Positions 1-8,028 of a stretch of DNA of 17,596 nucleotides are shown here, one piece after another. Within the stretch, counting starts at the first letter, position 1. Every line of letters begins with the position of its first letter. The stretch is from positions 1 through 17,596 of the forward strand of contig URTH01000014.1 in NCBI GenBank assembly GCA_900550775.1, read 5' to 3'. The notes below the pieces were generated by a model that saw nothing but the letters and a program-made list of their open reading frames with translations, searched no databases and was not told the origin of the DNA. This stretch comes from an uncultured Eubacteriales bacterium. Its GTDB lineage: Bacteria; Bacillota; Clostridia; Monoglobales; Monoglobaceae. The position numbers were made by a program, and so were the translations under genes.

Positions 1-2
1 AA

Positions 3-2756
3 GAACGGGCGGATAAGCTTGTTGCGGATGGACCGGTTGCATATCATAAAGACAGCGATGTGCAGGAGTTGTGGATGAGAGGTGTTGCGACCTCGATCAA
101 TGTTTTGACCTTTGCCTACAAGCTTTCGGGAGAAGAAAAGTATAAAGACGCGGCAACTGCCTATGTTAAGGAGGTCATTTCCTACCCTACGTGGGGATAT
201 GACGTTATGCTCAACAACGACCTTGCGGCAGGCCACTTGATTCAATCGCTTTCGTATTATTATGACTGGCTCTACAATGACCTGGATGCGAATGAACGGT
301 ATGTAGTTTACAGAACGCTGATCGAGAAGGTTCCGCAGCTTAACGGCTGGTGGACCATGTCCTATGTCCAGAACCATTTGTGGCGGAATGCCGGTTCGAT
401 CTATGCCGCGGCGGTAGCAATATATGATGAATATGAGGGTGCGCAAAAATGGTTTTCCAAAGCCAATCAAATGTATCGGCTTGCGCTCAAATACCTTCCG
501 ACGGACGGCTGTAATCATGAAAGCTTCATGTATTGGGTATACGGCATAGATGCTTTTATTGACTATGCAGAATGCGCAAAAAAATTTCATAAAATTGATA
601 TCTTCAAGCATCCCTATCTTCAGCGGACGGCAAATTATGCGATGCAGGTCATCTTGCCGACTGCGTATAATGGGACAACGCAGAATATATTCCGGATTGC
701 GGATCATGGGGATAAAACAGGAACAGAATGGATTGGCGTAATGGCCTGGCTTGCCTATAAAACCAAAGATCCCGTAACGCAGTGGTATGTAAACAAATAT
801 GCAAAATTAAACCCGGATAGCTGGGATTATGCGCTTCACTACCTGCAGTTTTATGATCCCCAAATAGCCGCTGCCTCTCCGGAGGAGGCAAAAGTTCCCC
901 TGATTTATCGCTTTGATGATCTGGAGATGCTGTTTATGCGTGACAGTTATTCGGATTCGGCAACCTGTCTGACTTATCGATGCGGACCGCCGCTCGGACA
1001 TCAGGTGCTTGGGTATTACAGCAGCGGTGATGTCGGATCGGGACATGATCATGACGATGTTAATTCGCTGCAGATTTATGCTCACGGAGAAGATCTGCTT
1101 GGAGAGACACTGTATGGCGGCTCGGCATCGGCAAGTCACAATACGATTTTAATCGATGGAAAGGGACAGGAGGTTCCCTCGGACATAAAGGGCGCAGAGT
1201 GGAACAAAAACGGAGAGATTGTTAAGATTGAGGAAACGGATGATTATGTGTATTCGGTCGGCAGGGGTACAGAATCTTATTATCTGGATAAGGATTACGG
1301 CTTTGATTGGAACAGACACTTTGTCTGGCTCAAGAGCGATGTCATGATCGTCATTGACGATGTTAAGCTTGCCAAGGAGGATGCTGTCATCGAACAAAGG
1401 TGGTGGCCGGAATCGCAGAACGGAACCTACAATAGTGACGGGAGCAGCACCTTTGTCGGAAATGCCACCAAATTTAAGATAAGACCTTTTTCTGTTGACA
1501 AGGATACCGAAACGTTTTATGGAAGCAGCCCCAAACTCATGGGAACAGGCAACGCTGTTTCTAAGCTGCTGGTTAACGTTAAGGATAAGGGTACATCGGT
1601 CATTCCGACCGCTTTGTCGTGGAGTTTGCTGGGTGGAGAGCCGGAAGAAATCGGATGTGAAAAAATCTCTGATGATGTTTATAACTTCTTTACCAACGAT
1701 AAGAAAGTAACCGTTGATATCAAAAATATGAGTGTGGCGGTTACATCGCTGGGTGATGGGTTTAAGGTGCGGAAGAACCTTTTGGCAGAGGAATTTGAAG
1801 TAAAGCCCGAAGAGGTAAATGACAGATTCTATATTTCACAAAGGGATATCAACGCATTGATGGATGTCCCGGCGGAATATGATGCCAAGAGCGGAAAACT
1901 GATCCTTGGCGATGACAAGCATCGGGCGGAGATGAACATCGGGGACAATCACTATACCGTGAATGGAAAGACGATTGAGATGGATGCGGTTCCGTATCTC
2001 AACAAGGATCATGAGGCGATGTTCCCGGTTAAGTATCTTGGACTTTGCAGCGGCGTCGGCGCACATTGGGATGATAAAGAGAATGTACTTTATCTCACCA
2101 CGGGCATCGATTTTGAGAATCTTGAGCTGAAAGCAATTAACGTTTGCAACAACAGTATTGAACTGCAAAAGGATGTGCGAAGATACGAGGTTAATGTTTT
2201 TGCAGACACGGTCAGCATTAAGGCGACTGCTGAAAATCCGTTTGCGGACATACGCTATGAGGTTTGTGACGGCGGATTCGGAGAGAGCAAGATTTATGTA
2301 ACAAACCCCGATGGCTCAAGGATTGATGAATATACCATCGTAACCTTGGCGACAAAGGGAATCGGCGATATACCGATTTATAACATGAGTTACAGCTCCA
2401 GTGACGGTAATGTGGGTGAAAACGTCTTTGACGGCGATTATGCAACGCGTTGGTCTGCAACGGGCATGGGGCAATGGCTGCAAATGGATCTTGGCAGCGT
2501 GAAAAAGATCAAGTCAATATTGGTTGCCGCATATCGGGGCGATACAAGAAAAACGGAATTTGAAATTGAAGTGTCTGATGATAACGTCAACTGGAAGAAA
2601 GTGAAAACGTTTATGACAAGCGGTATAACGACCGAGGCTGAGGAATACGCTTTAGATGATATTGAAACGCGTTATTTGCGGTTTGTCGGAAACGGTCCGG
2701 ATGGCGGCGGCGGATGGACTTCGATATCTGAGATAGGTTTGATTTCGGCAGAGTAG
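3..2756 (+). CDS. Heparinase II/III-like polysaccharide lyase with F5/8C domain, 5'-truncated by window edge
   Basis: The reading frame is open to the left edge (first full codon at 3). The GTG at 60 is not the start: codons 3-59 encode residues matching the second lyase at 5468-8020 (here VADGPVAYHKDSDVQELWMR, there AQGPTEYYEAEDIQELWMR), so about 70 N-terminal residues including the signal peptide are missing. 917 residues are visible. Residues ~1-270 form an alpha/alpha-toroid-like region with N124-H125 in QNHLW and Y177/Y180 in MYWVYG. Residues ~300-590 are a heparinase II/III-like beta-sandwich with H348/H350 in GHDHDDVN. This Asn-His, Tyr, His set resembles the catalytic residues of PL17/heparinase II-type lyases, which cleave uronate glycans by beta-elimination. 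Residues ~607-701 resemble a copper amine oxidase N-terminal domain (GKTIEMDAVPYL...MFPVKYL). Residues ~790-915 are an F5/8C (CBM32-like) sugar-binding domain (VFDGDYATRW, QWLQMDLG, RYLRF). Secretion is inferred. PL subfamily and substrate are not determined. Confidence 0.85.
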   Translation, partial: ERADKLVADGPVAYHKDSDVQELWMRGVATSINVLTFAYKLSGEEKYKDAATAYVKEVISYPTWGYDVMLNNDLAAGHLIQSLSYYYDWLYNDLDANERYVVYRTLIEKVPQLNGWWTMSYVQNHLWRNAGSIYAAAVAIYDEYEGAQKWFSKANQMYRLALKYLPTDGCNHESFMYWVYGIDAFIDYAECAKKFHKIDIFKHPYLQRTANYAMQVILPTAYNGTTQNIFRIADHGDKTGTEWIGVMAWLAYKTKDPVTQWYVNKYAKLNPDSWDYALHYLQFYDPQIAAASPEEAKVPLIYRFDDLEMLFMRDSYSDSATCLTYRCGPPLGHQVLGYYSSGDVGSGHDHDDVNSLQIYAHGEDLLGETLYGGSASASHNTILIDGKGQEVPSDIKGAEWNKNGEIVKIEETDDYVYSVGRGTESYYLDKDYGFDWNRHFVWLKSDVMIVIDDVKLAKEDAVIEQRWWPESQNGTYNSDGSSTFVGNATKFKIRPFSVDKDTETFYGSSPKLMGTGNAVSKLLVNVKDKGTSVIPTALSWSLLGGEPEEIGCEKISDDVYNFFTNDKKVTVDIKNMSVAVTSLGDGFKVRKNLLAEEFEVKPEEVNDRFYISQRDINALMDVPAEYDAKSGKLILGDDKHRAEMNIGDNHYTVNGKTIEMDAVPYLNKDHEAMFPVKYLGLCSGVGAHWDDKENVLYLTTGIDFENLELKAINVCNNSIELQKDVRRYEVNVFADTVSIKATAENPFADIRYEVCDGGFGESKIYVTNPDGSRIDEYTIVTLATKGIGDIPIYNMSYSSSDGNVGENVFDGDYATRWSATGMGQWLQMDLGSVKKIKSILVAAYRGDTRKTEFEIEVSDDNVNWKKVKTFMTSGITTEAEEYALDDIETRYLRFVGNGPDGGGGWTSISEIGLISAE

Positions 2757-2766
2757 GAGGGACGTT

Positions 2767-5451
2767 ATGAAAAAACTGGTTATACTTATTTTAACATTGG
2801 CTGTTATTGCATCGGGGATCAGTGCTTCGGCTGAAATCTCAGATCTAGAGGGAACCGAGTATGAGACTGCGGCGAAATGCCTTGAGGCGCTTGGAATTAT
2901 GGGCGATGACGGATATGGAAACTTTGCACCGAATATCAACATAACAAGAGCTGAGGCGTGTGGGGTCATCGCCAATATTATGAATTTGAGCACGGCGGAA
3001 TATCAGGGCATGTTCTCGGATGTGCAGTCCGACATGAAATATGCCGGCGCGATTGAGGCGGTCTGCGCAGCCGGGATCGTAAATGGCAACGGCGATGGCC
3101 TGTTTTACCCCGATGATTATATCAGCTACCATGAGGCGGTGAAAATATTTGTAACGCTTCTCGGCAGAAACGGCTTTGCGGAGGCATTGGGCGGATATCC
3201 TTACGGATATCTGACCATTGCCAAGAGAATTGATATCACAAAGGATGTTAACGAAACAAGCTTTACGAGAGGTGAGTTTGCAAAGCTTGCCTATTATTCG
3301 CTGAAGACGGAGGTTGCCGAGTTTTACAGTGTCTCTGCTGATTCGGTTACCGTGAAGGACAGCGGCGGCAGAAAGCTGATCTCCTTGTATCGGGGAATCG
3401 ATGTCATCGAGGGCGTTGTGACGCAAAACGAGTATACCTCTCTGGAAAAACCCGACGGCGATGAGGGACATGTCAGAATTGACGGTACACGGTTGTCCTT
3501 AGGAGATACCGATATTAAAAATTATATCGGATACAGTGTCGAGGTCTTTTTCGACGAAAAAAAGGAGGAAGTCGTCTATTACAAGCTGCTGGATAAAAAC
3601 GGAGTTATCACCGTTATGGCCGATGACGCCATAGGCTATGCGGACGGAATCTTTTCCTACTACAACAGCAAGGGCAATGCGGTAAGAAGAAGTGTATACG
3701 GCGGCGCACACATTATTTATAACAACCGTGCGGTAACTTCCTTTACAAGCGAATTGTTTGATATTAGCGATGACGGGAAAATTTTGTTTATTGATTATGA
3801 TGCGGACGGCAGGGATGATGTCATCGTGATTGATGATTATGATACCTATGTTGTCAGTGATTATGACAGTGATAATGAGACCCTGTATCTGAAAAATGCG
3901 CCAATCATCGACCTTTCGCAAAAAAGATATGAGTTTATGGATGAGAACGGCACAAGGATAACCGGCGACTACATTAAGGAATGGAGTATCGTCAGTGTTA
4001 TGATTTCGCAGGACGGAGAATATGCGTTTGTTTATTCGGCGGGTGAAAATAAAATAAACGGTAAGCTTACCGCCGTTTCTGCGGATGGAAAAATAGGAAT
4101 TGATGGCACAGTGTATGATACCACAGAGAAATTTGCGCAGGAGTACAACGCAAAGCTCGGAGAGGAGTGCCTGTTTTTACGCAGTATCACAGGAAAGATT
4201 GCCGCAGTGAAAGAGGGTGGTGACGATAAGAAAATCGGATATATTGTGTCGTATAAATTCGGCGGCAGCTTTGATGACGATTTTATGCTCAGAATCCTGA
4301 AAGAGGGAAAAGGAAAGGAAAAATTCCTTGCTGCCTCGGTGACGGATAAAGTCAGTGTGGATGGCGACAGGCTGACCCAAAAACAATTATACGACAGATT
4401 AAGCCAGCTTGAGTCAGACGGGAAACACTTGATCGTCCGCTATGCGCAAAACGATGAAAACAAGATTTACTGGATTGATACGCTTTATCTGGGCAGTACC
4501 GAGAGCAAGGAAAATGCGCTCATGGAAGCGTATACCGCAAATGCGGGAATTAAGTGGTATAAGCCGCATTTTATGACCGCGGCGGTTCTTAATGAAGATG
4601 CGCCGGTACTCTACATTCCAACAGGTCTGCCGGACAGCAATGGCGTCATCCCGGAGGAAAACCAAAAGATTGATGAAAACTACGGTTACAGGGGGCTGAG
4701 CGCACTTGTCGATGAAAGAGTCTATTCTGATTTTGTGACATACAAGGTCGGGATAAATACCATTGAAAGCTGTGCCGTTATTTTCAATATCTCGGATAAA
4801 GGCGGAACAGCCGGAGGCGTTTACGGTACGTATATGGCGGTTACCATTGTAGAAGAGATATCCAAAGGCTTGGACGAAGAGGGACTGATCGTCAATTATC
4901 TTACGGGATATACCAATCATAGCAAGGTAGAGGCGGCAGAGGCTGAGGAGAACGTTTTAGACGGCGTTGAAAGCGGCGATGTGGTAAAGCTATCCTTTAA
5001 TTCTGATAAGAAAATTGACGGATACAAGAAACTCTTTGACGCAAGTGAAATGAAGGTTGAAGGACAAATTGACGGAGAAATGTATAATACTGCCGATGCC
5101 TATAACGTACAGCGGAGTATTATCGGAAATCTGTATCAGTATAAGGATGGCAAGCTTTTGGTAACCAAGTATAAACCCGAAGAGCTTGAAGGGCTTGCTA
5201 TCGAAAAGCTCCGGCTGGAGGCAAAGCCGATTACGGAGGAAAATGTCAGAAATGCGATTGTCGGCCTTTGTGAAATCCGTGAGATCGGTAACCGGGGATT
5301 TTACACGTACGATAAAGAAAAAGACGATTTTAGAGTTTCTGACGCAACCGGCTTTGATCTGAAGGATTTTGTAAATTACGGAAACGACTATGTGAAGATA
5401 TATATGTATTCCATATATTCTTCCGAGCGTGCTGCTGTAATCTACAAATAA
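2767..5451 (+). CDS. SLH-domain (S-layer homology) secreted protein, large unknown C-terminal region
   Basis: 894 residues. The ATG is preceded by GGAGG at 2757-2761 and lies 10 nt after the upstream lyase stop. Residues 1-24 are a signal peptide (MKKLVILILTLAVIASG...ASA). Residues ~25-190 hold about three SLH repeats: ALGIMGDDGYGNFAPNINITRAE, then AVCAAGIVNGNGDGLFYPDDYISYHEA, then a more degenerate copy ending TSFTRGEFAKLAYYSL. SLH domains bind secondary cell-wall polymers, so the protein is probably held at the cell surface. Residues ~190-894 are rich in Asp, Lys, Tyr and Gly and look like successive beta-rich segments (for example DYDADGRDDVIVIDDYDTYVVSDYDS). I recognise no catalytic family there. 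Its place between two exported lyases suggests it displays, binds or assists the same glycan. That role is inference; a generic S-layer-associated protein is the alternative. Confidence 0.8.
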   Translation: MKKLVILILTLAVIASGISASAEISDLEGTEYETAAKCLEALGIMGDDGYGNFAPNINITRAEACGVIANIMNLSTAEYQGMFSDVQSDMKYAGAIEAVCAAGIVNGNGDGLFYPDDYISYHEAVKIFVTLLGRNGFAEALGGYPYGYLTIAKRIDITKDVNETSFTRGEFAKLAYYSLKTEVAEFYSVSADSVTVKDSGGRKLISLYRGIDVIEGVVTQNEYTSLEKPDGDEGHVRIDGTRLSLGDTDIKNYIGYSVEVFFDEKKEEVVYYKLLDKNGVITVMADDAIGYADGIFSYYNSKGNAVRRSVYGGAHIIYNNRAVTSFTSELFDISDDGKILFIDYDADGRDDVIVIDDYDTYVVSDYDSDNETLYLKNAPIIDLSQKRYEFMDENGTRITGDYIKEWSIVSVMISQDGEYAFVYSAGENKINGKLTAVSADGKIGIDGTVYDTTEKFAQEYNAKLGEECLFLRSITGKIAAVKEGGDDKKIGYIVSYKFGGSFDDDFMLRILKEGKGKEKFLAASVTDKVSVDGDRLTQKQLYDRLSQLESDGKHLIVRYAQNDENKIYWIDTLYLGSTESKENALMEAYTANAGIKWYKPHFMTAAVLNEDAPVLYIPTGLPDSNGVIPEENQKIDENYGYRGLSALVDERVYSDFVTYKVGINTIESCAVIFNISDKGGTAGGVYGTYMAVTIVEEISKGLDEEGLIVNYLTGYTNHSKVEAAEAEENVLDGVESGDVVKLSFNSDKKIDGYKKLFDASEMKVEGQIDGEMYNTADAYNVQRSIIGNLYQYKDGKLLVTKYKPEELEGLAIEKLRLEAKPITEENVRNAIVGLCEIREIGNRGFYTYDKEKDDFRVSDATGFDLKDFVNYGNDYVKIYMYSIYSSERAAVIYK

Positions 5452-5467
5452 ACGGAGGCAATGAGAT

Positions 5468-8020
5468 ATGAAAAGGTTTGCAATATTTACCATTGGATTG
5501 CTTATGATTATGATCCACACGATGACCGTAGATGCTTCTGGCATCGGGGATGCTGAAAGCACGCATCCGAGAGTGATCATTGACAAAAGCAGGATTTCAG
5601 ACATTGTTTCCAATTGCAATGGCGCATTGAATACAGTTTATCGCGATTTTCTGTCAGAATGTGAGGAGATTATCGCGCAGGGCCCCACCGAATACTACGA
5701 GGCGGAGGATATCCAGGAACTATGGATGCGTGATGTGGGAAACAATATAATGAAGCTTTCCTTTGCATATCTGATGACCCATGATGAAAAATATTCTTCT
5801 GCCGCCGCGGAGATCGTGGCGGCAGCGGAGCAATATCCGTCGTGGGGCAGAACTTCGGTCTACTGCAACAAGGATTTGGCTTGCGCACACATGCTTTTTG
5901 GCGTGTCAGCATATTATGATTGGTGTCATAACACCCTATCCGAAAGCGAAAAAGAACATGCGTTAAACCTGTTGATCGAGAAGGGAAACGGGATGTATAA
6001 TAACGGTGCGGGCGGCTGGTGGCGCAAGTCGTTCCTTCAAAATCATCTATGGATCAATGCGGCTTCTTTGATGGTTGCAGGGGCGGCAATTTATGATGAC
6101 GCGCCCCAAATCAGTGAAAAGTGGATGACGCAGGCGGAGGTTTACTATAAGGAAGCATTCAGCGCCCTGCCAAAAGACGGCTCTACGACCGAAGGGTTTT
6201 TATATTGGCAATACGGCATCAGTCATATGATCTATTATCTGAACACTGCGCAAAATTGTGGACGTGAGAATTACACCGCATCCGAATTTGTAAAGCAAAC
6301 GGGAAATTTTGCAAATTATCTGGTAGTAGGTGAAGGATATAAGATTACCGACACGTCGGTCTTTGATTTTTCGGACAGTGACGAGGATTGCGGCGGTGCG
6401 TATATCGCGGAGCTTTCCTATCTGGCGGCTTTAAACCGGAGCGAACAGACGCAATGGTTTGTTCATCAGGGACTAGATAGCAGGGCAGATAAAAAAAGCT
6501 ATTGGAAGGTACTAATGTACTATGACAGTACGCTCGCGCAGGAGCAGCCGAATGATGAGGAATACCCTTGTGATAAATTGTTTTTAAAGACCGGCTACGG
6601 TTTTATGCGAACCGGGTGGGGAAAGAACCAAACGGCATTGGCATTTCACTGCGGCAGAGCGGTCGGCCTGGATGCTCCTTATCGGTTTAAGACATGGTCA
6701 AAAGGCAGCGATCTGGGAACAGGACATTTGCATCCGGACATGAACCATATTTCGCTTTATTATAACGGGTATAAGCTTTTGAGTGACGACGGTTATACTG
6801 CATCCAGGACATCGGATCACAATACGTTGATTGTCAACGGTGCCGGACAGTATGGAGAGGGAAAAAACTGGACAAACTTTGATGTGAACCCCGACGAGGG
6901 ACCCGATGCGGTTTCGGAGGTGAAAAGATTTATCGGCACAAAAACGTATGCTTATGCAATGTGCGATGCGACTGCGGCATACGGGAAAAGCGGAATGGTA
7001 GATAAGTTTAACAGGCATATACTTTTTATCAAAAAAGGGGTTGTCATTGTCATTGATGATATTGCGCTCAGTGATGCGTCGGCAGATGCCTATGTTCAGT
7101 ACTTTTCGGATCTTCCTTTTCAAGAAGAAAAGGACGGCACATTCCAATATGATAACACTGCTGTAGCCATGGCGGTAAAGACTTTCGGATACGGAGATGC
7201 CCAAATCTGTGACGGAAAGAGGATGATCAACAGCGCCGGATTGCAAGAAAATGCCCAGATCCTTAAAATAAGAAACCGTGCGAACAGTACAAACTGGGTT
7301 CAGCCCGTGTCATTTTCGTACGCGGAGGGTGATTTGGATTTCTATGAGGTAAGTCTGGAAAGTGCAGAAAACGGGAAGTTTTTGTTTATGATACAAAGCA
7401 AAAACGATGCGTATGACCGGGAGTATTATGAAATCGATATCAACGAGGCAGAGGTAAAAGAAGTTGAGCATCAGCTGTTTCATATTTCTGTCGATGCGGT
7501 GAACAAAGCGGTAACAATAACGGGTGACCTCTATTATGGAAAGAATGCGCTTTTAGATATTATGGTTACGGACGAGAAGAAAAATATCAGATACATGGAC
7601 CGGCAATCGGTGGAGGGAAACAGATTCGAAACCTCGTTTGTACTGGACGGCTCGCCAAGCGGAATCTATGAGGCAGATATTTATTCTTCAGAATATCGTC
7701 AGCATGCCGTGTTGTCGTTTTACCTGCCGGAGATGGAGGAGCAGATCAGTCTGCTTGACTACGCGATCGATGCCGATGAGGAAGTCAAAGGGGACTTTCA
7801 TATAAAAAATAGTGCTGACACATCAAAAACGGTGATGGTGATTATTGCAAAGTATGATCATAGGGAGGTGTTGGTTGACAGCAAATTCGAAAGCATTGTG
7901 CTGAAGGCAAACGCTGATACGATCTATCATATCAACTGCGGATTTAAAAAAAATAAAGACGAAAGCGTTCGGATTTATCTGTGGGATCACAAAATGTGTC
8001 CCCGGATAGGAAGAATATAG
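5468..8020 (+). CDS. Heparinase II/III-like polysaccharide lyase (second paralogue)
   Basis: 850 residues, with GGAGG at 5454-5458 nine nt before the ATG and 16 nt after the SLH gene stop. Residues 1-24 look like a signal peptide (MKRFAIFTIGLLMIMIHTMT...DAS), so it is probably secreted. Residues ~35-330 are the alpha/alpha-toroid-like part: QELWMRDV, YPSWG, N192-H193 in QNHLW, Y246/Y249 in LYWQYG. Residues ~365-620 are the beta-sandwich lyase part with H420 and H422 in GHLHPDMNHISLYYNG. The Asn-His, Tyr, His set matches that of PL17/heparinase II-type beta-eliminating lyases. Residues ~660-850 are two Ig-like modules ending RIYLWDHKMCP, a type of C-terminal end seen in clostridial surface proteins. 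It is a divergent paralogue of the lyase at 3-2756 but lacks that protein's copper-amine-oxidase-N and F5/8C domains, suggesting a different target or location. Exact PL family is not assigned. Confidence 0.85.
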   Translation: MKRFAIFTIGLLMIMIHTMTVDASGIGDAESTHPRVIIDKSRISDIVSNCNGALNTVYRDFLSECEEIIAQGPTEYYEAEDIQELWMRDVGNNIMKLSFAYLMTHDEKYSSAAAEIVAAAEQYPSWGRTSVYCNKDLACAHMLFGVSAYYDWCHNTLSESEKEHALNLLIEKGNGMYNNGAGGWWRKSFLQNHLWINAASLMVAGAAIYDDAPQISEKWMTQAEVYYKEAFSALPKDGSTTEGFLYWQYGISHMIYYLNTAQNCGRENYTASEFVKQTGNFANYLVVGEGYKITDTSVFDFSDSDEDCGGAYIAELSYLAALNRSEQTQWFVHQGLDSRADKKSYWKVLMYYDSTLAQEQPNDEEYPCDKLFLKTGYGFMRTGWGKNQTALAFHCGRAVGLDAPYRFKTWSKGSDLGTGHLHPDMNHISLYYNGYKLLSDDGYTASRTSDHNTLIVNGAGQYGEGKNWTNFDVNPDEGPDAVSEVKRFIGTKTYAYAMCDATAAYGKSGMVDKFNRHILFIKKGVVIVIDDIALSDASADAYVQYFSDLPFQEEKDGTFQYDNTAVAMAVKTFGYGDAQICDGKRMINSAGLQENAQILKIRNRANSTNWVQPVSFSYAEGDLDFYEVSLESAENGKFLFMIQSKNDAYDREYYEIDINEAEVKEVEHQLFHISVDAVNKAVTITGDLYYGKNALLDIMVTDEKKNIRYMDRQSVEGNRFETSFVLDGSPSGIYEADIYSSEYRQHAVLSFYLPEMEEQISLLDYAIDADEEVKGDFHIKNSADTSKTVMVIIAKYDHREVLVDSKFESIVLKANADTIYHINCGFKKNKDESVRIYLWDHKMCPRIGRI

Positions 8021-8028
8021 GAGAAACC

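Noticed and set aside
60..2756. GTG 60 as start of the first lyase
   Set aside because: The frame is open to the left edge and codons 3-59 encode residues homologous to the second lyase, so the gene starts outside the window.
2845..3471. Long minus-strand open frames opposite the large genes (also 4990-5619, 6698-7246, 11245-11820)
   Set aside because: They lie fully antisense to well-supported genes, show no family motifs or RBS, and their composition is that of a shadow frame.
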